Shown here: piece by piece, positions 57,113-64,000 of the stretch
Position numbering within the stretch: position 1 is the first letter of the stretch
Layout of the letters: every line of letters starts with the position of its first letter
NCBI GenBank assembly: GCA_025526915.1
Contig: JAHLKH010000011.1
Span: 124,001-188,000, forward strand
Reading direction: 5' to 3'
From: Entophlyctis helioformis
Lineage: Eukaryota; Chytridiomycota; Chytridiomycetes; Chytridiales; Chytriomycetaceae
Length of the DNA stretch: 64,000 nucleotides
Translations under genes and position numbers: made by a program
Notes under the pieces: model-generated
Seen by the model: the letters and a program-made list of their open reading frames with translations, nothing else
The model's database searches: none
What the model was told of the DNA's origin: nothing

Positions 57113-58858
57113 TCACATGGTCTGCCACAGATTCAGCAGCTGCTTGTGCATGTCCAGCTGCTGTCGCGCATATCCATCCAGCACTTCCATCGCGTCCTGC
57201 GTCCGCTCGCCACGATACCGCTCATAGTCCTTGCGCAGAGACTCGCTGAGCTTCTTGAATGTCTCGCGGCACTCGCTCTCGACGCGCTTGGACTGTGTTG
57301 AATGACAAGAGTGCGTTAGACACAATCACACCATATCCGGCACATCCAGTCCATGCTGCGTGCGTGGCTGATACCTCGGCAAGCTCTTCCAGAGCAGCAT
57401 CCACTTTGTCCTGGCGAATACTGCCCGATGAGCGCAGCCGATCGATCATCTGCACCTTCTTGGACGTGGCCTTGCAACTGGCTTCGTATGCTTCGAGTGA
57501 TGCAAGGCGGTGGTCCAGCGATGTTTGGGCACCCATTGATCCGCGAAGCAGCAGTAGGCACTGGTCGTTGAACACCCCTTGCCGGAACTGGACCTATGCA
57601 GTCAAGAATACATCAAGATGGATAAGTGCGTCCGACCAACCGGTCATCTCTGATCAGGGTGTCTGTCCATACATCTGCAGAAATGACCTCGTCTTCTATT
57701 GCAAAGCACTTTGATGTTTTCCGGAATGGCCTACAAATGCCAAGCCGGCAACAGTGTCAATCTGCTGCGCATTGCATGCAAATGGCTGCAGGCGATGCTA
57801 CAAACAGAATCGCACACTCACAGAGACATGGTGGATCCACGGTCAGCGCCAATGGTGACCATCTTGACCGCGACTTCGGCGCAAGACCTGCCCACATCTG
57901 TCGAGACCCATCGCAGAGATGAGTCGCTAAAAGGCTCAGAACAAACGTTGCCGGTCTGGACGGACATGCATGGGTGAACGGCCGCACCTTTGTTGATGAG
58001 CGAGATCTTCTCGTTGATGCGACCAATGGCAGAAAAGTGGCCGTCAAAGGCAAGCACTTCCTTGCGGGCATTGTCATAAAAGACGTCAATCTCCTTTGTC
58101 CCAGACGACGACGAGAAGGAGAAGAGCGACTTTTGAGCGCGTCTGAGGGCTGGAGGTGAGACTGGCGGCACAAACTGCAGCGATCGTGCAGGCCAGTCCG
58201 TCAGTCAGTCAGTCACGAGCAGAGAGGCGAGGCACAATGGCATATGGCCGCCAGACGCATTCAAGCTTGCGCAGCAGGATGGGCGACTGGATGCGTGCAG
58301 CTGAACGCACCTGGAACTCGCTCTCGATGAACGTGCGGACGGGATCGGCCACGCGCAGCTGGGGGTGCATCGAGAGGCGCTGCAGAAAGGTATCGAGAGA
58401 CAAGCGCAGAAAGGCCAGGTTCTGCGACTTTGGCGGGGCAGCGGGGGCGATCAGCTCGGGATTGGAGCGAGCCAGATACAGATGCAGTCGGTCAAACTCG
58501 GTCAGCGTGCGTGTGATGGTGTAGTGGGTCCTGGCGTACTCGGGCAGGTTCGTCTGGCCATCCGTCGATGGCCGTCCGTCGATGGAAGCCAGCCAGTCTG
58601 GTTAGCCTCGCACGCAGACTCGCAGGCTGGCTCACACGCAGACTCGCAGGCTCGCAGGCTCGCCAGCACCCTGGCAACGACACCTGGCCGATGGCGCTCT
58701 CGGCCGTGCGGGCGGGCGTGCGGCACACAGACGGGCCGACTCACCGCAACGGCAAACGAGACCACGCAGTCCGCTCCATCGTCCGAGGGTCGCAGCAGCT
58801 GCAGCTGCACCTGCATGAACGGCTCCGACGGCGTCACATCGACAAACTCGGCGGCCAT
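57113..58858 (-). CDS. PX-BAR sorting nexin (retromer-type)
   Basis: The first exon encodes MAAEFVDVTPSEPFMQVQLQ, leading into a PX-like domain continued by YARTHYTITRTLTEFDRLHL and LDTFLQRLSMHPQLRVADPV (PX core and C-terminal helices). Later exons are long helices typical of a BAR domain: EIDVFYDNARKEVLAFDGHF, LEAYEASCKATSKKVQMIDR, SKRVESECRETFKKLSESLR and a final LDGYARQQLDMHKQLLNLW. This order fits SNX/Vps5-Vps17-type proteins that tubulate endosomal membranes. The basic phosphoinositide pocket (RRYSDF) is replaced by RTLTEFDRL, so lipid specificity may differ. I cannot decide between Vps17- and SNX4-like. At least seven exons. Start at 58858, 44 bp from the ILV3 start. Confidence 0.75.
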
Positions 58859-58876
58859 GGTCGTTGTGGAATCGAC

Positions 58877-58888
58877 GCCAACGTTGGC
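58877..58888. promoter_or_regulatory. 12-bp palindrome in the 44-bp SNX/ILV3 intergenic gap
   Basis: GCCAACGTTGGC, a perfect palindrome centred in the gap between two divergent start codons. It contains CCAA/TTGG half-sites in both directions, so it could serve both genes. Confidence 0.4.
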
Positions 58889-58902
58889 TCAACGATCCAA
58901 AC

Positions 58903-61611
58903 ATGATGATTGCACCTCGCATGCGCCTGTCTGCAGGCCTGTCTACGGGTCTGTCTGCGCGCCAGTCTGCCGGCCTTGCACACACACGCAGAAGGTAAGA
59001 GGCTGCTGCCGCCGCCGCCCGGCCGGCCGGTGTCGCACGCATGTCTCACTCGCTGCCTGCCCCGTGCCGATGATCCGCGCAACGTGCCAGCCTGTCGAGC
59101 TCGGCGTCGGCGTTTGCCGCCAACAGGTACTCGGCCACCATCACGCAGCCCAAGGCCCAGGGCGCTTCTCAGGCCATGCGTGCGTTCTGGATCTAGTGTC
59201 TGTCTCTCTGGCTGCCTGCGTGTCTACTTGCCTGTCTGGCTGACGGCTGCTGCCGCTCGCATCTGCCCGTCACTCGCATCTGCGTGCGTCTGCGTCCGAC
59301 GGCAGTCTATGCCACCGGCCTCAAGCCGGACGACATGAGCAAGCCGCAGATCGGCATCTCCAGCGTGTGAGTGCCTTCTCCTCTGCCTGTCTGTCTGTCT
59401 GCCTGTCTGTCTGCCTCTCTTGCCTCTCTTGCCTCTCTCGTCTCTCGGCCATCCAACTGTCCTTGGCTCATTGTTCATCCTTGTGGCCCCCCTTGCTCGA
59501 CCTGATCGCGACCATTGCGGCCATCGCGGCCATTGGTGTGCTCCACAAACGCGCACGTGCGTGCAACACCGTGATGCGTGTGCACCAACCAGTTGGTACG
59601 AAGGCAATCCATGCAACATGCATCTGCTCGATCTCGCCGCCTCGGTCAAGGAGGGCGTGCGCAAGGCCGGCCTTGTCGGCTACCGCTTCAACACCATCGG
59701 CGTCAGTGACGGTATCAGCATGGGCACGCGCGGCATGTGCTACTCGCTCCAGTCCCGCGAGATCATTGCCGACTCGATCGAGACTGTAAGCTCGACCGCC
59801 ACGCCAGCCACAGCCCCTCTCCTGCACCGCTCCTTACCATCAGCAACTTGGATGCACCTTGGCAGGTCATGGGGGCCCAATGGTACGACGGCAACATCTC
59901 CATCCCAGGCTGCGACAAGAACATGCCTGGCTGTCTCATGGCCATTGGCCGCATGAACCGCCCTTCGCTGATCGTCTACGGCGGCACGATCCAGCCGGGC
60001 TACTCGTGCCAGAAACAACCCCTGGACATTGTCTCTGCCTTCCAGAGCTATGGCGAGTTCATCACGGGCAAGATCACAGAGGAAGAGCGTGCCGACATTG
60101 TCCGGAATGCGTGCCCAGGCCCCGGTGCATGCGGTGGCATGTACACCGCCAACACCAGTACGTCGCGTCGGGCCGTGGTATCATGACATGACCCCATTCT
60201 CACCCTAGCCGCTTTACTCTGCATAGTGGCGAGCGCCATTGAGGCTCTCGGCATGTCTCTGCCCTACAGCTCATCGACCCCTGCCATCGACCCTGCCAAG
60301 CAGGACGAGTGCGAGCGTGCTGGACAGGCCATCAGACGTCTTGTTGAAGACGACATCAAGCCACGCGACATCATGACTGTCAAGGCATTTGAGAATGCCA
60401 TGGTCATCCTCATGGCGCTTGGTGGATCCACCAACGCCGTCTTGCATCTGCTGGCTGTCGCGCGGACGGTCGGCGTTCGGCTCAACATTGACGATTTCCA
60501 AGTCGTTAGCGATCGCATTCCCTTTATTGCCGACCTCAAGCCAAGGTACGGCAGCGCACGTCTGCCAGGGTGCTGGTCATGGTGCTGACTGGCTATGGTG
60601 CCGATCCATTGCGCACGCTATGCTGTTAGTGGCAAGTATGTCATGGCCGATGTGCACCGCGTCGGTGGCACGCCAGCCGTGCTCAAGTACCTGCTGGGCG
60701 AGGGTCTCATTCACGGCGACTGCCTCACCGTCACGGGCAAGACGCTTGCCGAGAACCTCAAGAACCTGCCTGGTCTCCAAAAGGGCCAGGACGTCATCAG
60801 ACCGCTCTCGGACCCCATCAAGCCGTCTGGCCACATCCAAATCCTCAAGGGCAACCTGGCACCGCTTGGATCCGTTGCCAAGATCACCGGCAAGGAGGGT
60901 CTGCACTTCAGAGGTCCGGCCAAGGTGTACGACAGCGAAGAGGAGATGCTGAAGGCACTGGAGGAGAAGCGCATTGGCAAGGGCGATGTGATTGTCATTC
61001 GCTACGAAGGTCCCAAGGGCGGCCCAGGCATGCCCGAGATGCGTAAGTGACGGATGCGAGCCACTGGCTGCTGCCGCGCAGTGCCGTGCCGTGCGGTGCC
61101 ATGCCGGACGCGACCGACTGACCTTGACGTGGCGCTGGACATGGCAGTCACGCCGACAAGTGCCATTATGGGAGCGGGACTCGGGCAGGATGTCGCGCTG
61201 CTCACGGATGGACGCTTCTCTGGAGGCAGCCACGGGTTCATTATCGGCCACATCACGCCCGAGGCACAAGAGGGCGGGCCGATTGGACTCATCCGCGACG
61301 GCGACATGATCACGATTGACGCAGCAACGCGCAAGCTGGACGTCGACCTGAGCGACGCCGAGCTTGCACAGCGCAAGGCCGCATGGACGATGCCGCCGTA
61401 CAAGGCCACAAGCGGCACGCTGTACAAGTTTATCAAGAATGTGAGACTCTTGCCCAATCGTTGCATGGCTGTGGCAGGCGTGCGCGCCATGGAACTGACT
61501 GCTGCATGTCCGTGTGTCCGTGTGTCCATGTGTCTGCACGTCTGCATGTCTCTGCGCTCTCACACACGGCAGACCACGAATGCGTCCGAGGGCTGCATCA
61601 CAGATGCCTGA
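58903..61611 (+). CDS. ILV3: dihydroxy-acid dehydratase (ILV3), mitochondrial
   Basis: This enzyme makes 2-keto acids in isoleucine, valine and leucine synthesis. The N-terminus [20 protein letters not shown] has the Arg/Ser/Ala character of a mitochondrial targeting peptide. The core reads [33 protein letters not shown] (Fe-S Cys), [22 protein letters not shown] (second Cys), [15 protein letters not shown] (third Cys), [25 protein letters not shown] and GHITPEA. The ending ASEGCITDA with TGA at 61609 fits the family. At least eight exons, all GT-AG where checked (for example the GTGCGT...GGCAG intron that joins AM to LYATG). Its stop is 32 bp before the SF3A1 start. Confidence 0.96.
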
Positions 61612-61620
61612 GAACCGCGA

Positions 61621-61635
61621 ATGAACCTTCGTTGA
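61621..61635 (+). promoter_or_regulatory. 4-codon uORF before SF3A1
   Basis: ATGAACCTTCGTTGA (Met-Asn-Leu-Arg-stop), whose stop is 8 bp before the SF3A1 ATG at 61644, inside the 32-bp gap after ILV3. Confidence 0.4.
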
Positions 61636-61643
61636 TATTCGAA

Positions 61644-64000
61644 ATGCCGTCGCAGATCTCGCACGAAGCTGCCGGTGCAGCAGCAGGCGGTGGAGGCCAC
61701 GGCCACGACGGGCCCGAGGCGGCCGGCGGCGCACAGCAGACCGTGCCCGGCCTCATCTTCCCGCCCACCGAAGTCAGGAGTACGTGTGTCGTGCCTGCCT
61801 GTGCCCGTCTGCCTGCGTCGTTGCCCGCCTGCCTGTCCGTCTAACACCGGCACTGCCTGCAACCCCCAGAAACCATCGACACAACGGCCGACTTTGTGGC
61901 CCGCAACGGCCCGCAGTTCGAGGAGCGCATCCGGCTCAAGGAGCAGCAGAACGCCAAGTTCCTGTTCATGAGCCCCGCCGACCCCTACCACGCCTACTAC
62001 CAGCACAGACTGGCCGAGTCTCGTGCTGCCGCTGCGTCAGGCGTCCCGCCTGGTGGTGGTCGGGACCTGGCGCTGCATCGGCTGCCTCTGGACAAGGACA
62101 GCAGCAGGCTGCTGGTGCTGCTCCTGCTGCGCCGACCGGCCCCGTCAAGATCGTCCCCAAGGAGCCGCCGGCATACGAGTTTTCGGCTCAGCATCCCGCC
62201 ATCTCCCGACAAGATCTGTAAGAGCATTCCTGCTGGCATGCACCGACTGTGGGCATGCCTGGACCAGCGGCTCGGTGCATTGTGCAATACGCCGCCGCCG
62301 GCTGGCTGGCTAGATCTGACCCGCATCGCATGCGTGTGCACTTGGACACACAGGGATATTGTGCGTCTGACGGCGCAGTTTGTGGCTGCAAACGGCAGCG
62401 ACTTCATGTCGGCCCTGTCGCAGCGAGAGAGCAAAAACTTCCAGTTTGACTTTATGCGGCCGTCGCACTCGCTCTTTGGCTTCTTCTCCCGTCTTGTCGA
62501 GCAGTACAAAAAGGTCATTGCCGCACAGGCGTCTCTCCTGGACGGTCTCCGTCTGAACATCTCCGACAAGCACCAGGTGCTGGATCGCGTCATGGTGCGC
62601 GTCGAGCATGAGACGTACATGAACGAAGAGCGTCGCAAGGCACAGGCAGAGGCAGACGAGGAGCGCATGGCGTTTGAGACGATCGATTGGCACGACTTTG
62701 TGGTGGTGGACACGATCGAGTTTGTCGAGGCCGACGAGCGCACTGCGCTGCCACCGCCGATGAGCGTCCTCGAGCTGGAGTCCATGACACTTGAGCAGAA
62801 GCGGTCTCTGCTGACATTCGAGCAGCCGCAGGAAGTTGGATTTTCAGATGCTGCTGCGGGCGATGGCGGAGACATGGATGCAAGTACACGCCTGCTCACT
62901 ACTCATGACCATTCACAGACTGACGGCAATGCTCGGCGATCCAACACAGATGGACGAGGACATTGACATGGACGAGGACATGGATGCAGATGAGGACGAC
63001 AATGCACCAGCAGCCTCGTCGGCCAAGAACGTCACGAAGCTCCAGGATGTGTCGCTGCCCACCAACATCCGAACAGACTATGTTCCCAAAGGCAAGCGAC
63101 CAAGCCATTCCATGTTGCTGGCCATCCGTGGTGTGCATCCATAACTGACGCCATCGCGGTTGTGCATTCGACAGTCGGACGCGCAGCAGCAGCAGTCCCA
63201 ACGGAAGCCGTCGAGCTTTGCCCGGTCTGTGGAGCAGCCATCAAGCTTTCCGAAATGGCCGAGCATGCACGTATTGAGCTGTTGGATCCCCGATGGAAGG
63301 TGCAGCGTGCAGCATACCAGGACAAGCACCGCACCACCAACCTTGTGCCCAGTAGGTCCACCGCCATGCTTACTGCCGCGGCACGCCGTCCATCTGCTCA
63401 CACACCCATGAATCCACATGACAGTTGATGTCAGCAGTCTGTCGCGCATGGCCGACTACCGTCCAGACATTTTTGGCGGCGAAGCAGACGACTCGAGCCG
63501 CAAGCTGCAAGAGGATGCCGAAAAGGCGCGCAAGGCACAAAAGACCAAGGTCATCTGGGACGGCCACACGGCGTCCATTCCCAATGCGGCCGCCAAGATG
63601 CAGATTTCGTCGCAGGAGAACGAGCGTGCTGCCATGATAGAACGCGCCGAGCGGGAAGCAGCCGCCAACCGCATTGGACCCAAGATGCCAACCGGTGCAC
63701 CGCCTTCCATGCCCGTGGGTATGCCAATGCCGCCGATGCCACCGATGCCACCGATGCCGCCAGGATATGTTGCTGGCATGGGTATGCCCCCGCCACCGCC
63801 GCAGCCACCAGGCGCTCCCATGCCTCCCATTCTACCCGTCGGTGTTCGACCACCGTTCCCGCCCAACATGCCGATGCCGCCGATGCCGCCCGGCTTCATT
63901 GGTGGGCCTCCCAGATTCCCGTTCCCCGGCGCGCCTGGTATGCACGGCATCCCTCCCATGCCACCAGGCATGCCGCCCATGCCGCCCATGATGCCCGGCA
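61644..64000 (+). CDS. SF3A1: splicing factor 3A subunit 1 (SF3A1/Prp21), 3' end outside window
   Basis: SF3a1 is a U2 snRNP component needed for pre-spliceosome assembly. SURP1 reads TIDTTADFVARNGPQFEERI and FMSPADPYHAYYQHRL. SURP2 reads DIVRLTAQFVAANGSDFMSA and NFQFDFMRPSHSLFGFFSRL. Then follow IDWHDFVVVDTIEF, an acidic Asp/Met stretch, CPVCGAAIKLSEMAEHARIE, RPDIFGGEAD and WDGHTASI, and a Pro/Met-rich region (PPMPPMPPMP) to the window edge. The C-terminal ubiquitin-like domain lies beyond it. A one-base shift near 62060 (GGTCGGGACC) in the Gln/Ala linker between the SURP domains breaks the frame with no intron. Introns include about 61781-61869 and 62219-62353. Confidence 0.93.

Overview
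The window reads as GC-rich nuclear DNA of an early-diverging, probably zoosporic (flagellated) fungus. Genes are dense, on both strands, and broken by many short introns (about 55-125 nt, mostly GT-AG with a few GC-AG). The core genes are eukaryotic: CDC45, TEF1, ribosomal proteins eL13 and uS9, NDUFS5, SNIP1/Pml1, DCP1, SF3A1 and ILV3. A secreted fungalysin-type M36 protease points to fungi. Homologues of FSIP1 and of a CFAP92/DUF4550-type protein suggest a flagellum. I cannot name the species. Chytridiomycota or Blastocladiomycota is an inference from gene content only.

Layout. 1-9 kb: tail of an Asn/Gln-rich protein, CDC45 (minus), the left arm of a 2.05 kb inverted repeat, and a secreted beta-propeller-like gene (minus) whose 3' end runs into that arm. 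10-22 kb: fungalysin, an unrecognised gene, a dihydropteridine-reductase-like gene with a 9-nt microexon, an LMBRD2-type membrane protein, a tail-anchored coiled-coil protein (minus) and NSE3/MAGE of the SMC5/6 complex. 22-34 kb: a CYSTM protein, the long CFAP92-like gene, NDUFS5 (minus), a head-to-head RPS16/RPL13 pair, a GPI-type alpha-carbonic anhydrase (minus) and a decayed F-box/ankyrin gene. 35-50 kb: TEF1, then a DNAJB6-type chaperone and SNIP1/Pml1 sharing a promoter, then a minus-strand run of an unknown Ser-rich protein, an FSIP1-like protein, a coiled-coil/IQ/RhoGEF protein and an unknown protein. 50-64 kb: a REXO1-type exonuclease, the right arm of the inverted repeat, DCP1 (minus), a PX-BAR sorting nexin (minus), ILV3 and the start of SF3A1, which runs off the window.

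Two non-gene signals stand out. The first is the inverted repeat (4731-6785 and 52998-55047). Each arm carries an outward-facing TATA box, a near-identical 57-codon ORF, a perfect hairpin, an X-box-like site and 12-bp subterminal inverted repeats, so it looks like a transposon-like or segmental unit present twice. The second is a paired E-box, GTCACGTG-N5/6-CAYGTGAC, in three separate promoter regions (RPS16/RPL13, DNAJB/SNIP1, DCP1), with a single GTCACGTGAC at 12068.

Several conserved genes (CDC45, fungalysin, REXO1, SF3A1, the propeller gene) switch frame by one base with no plausible intron. Uncorrected single-base errors in the assembly are the simplest explanation, so exact exon joins in those genes are provisional.
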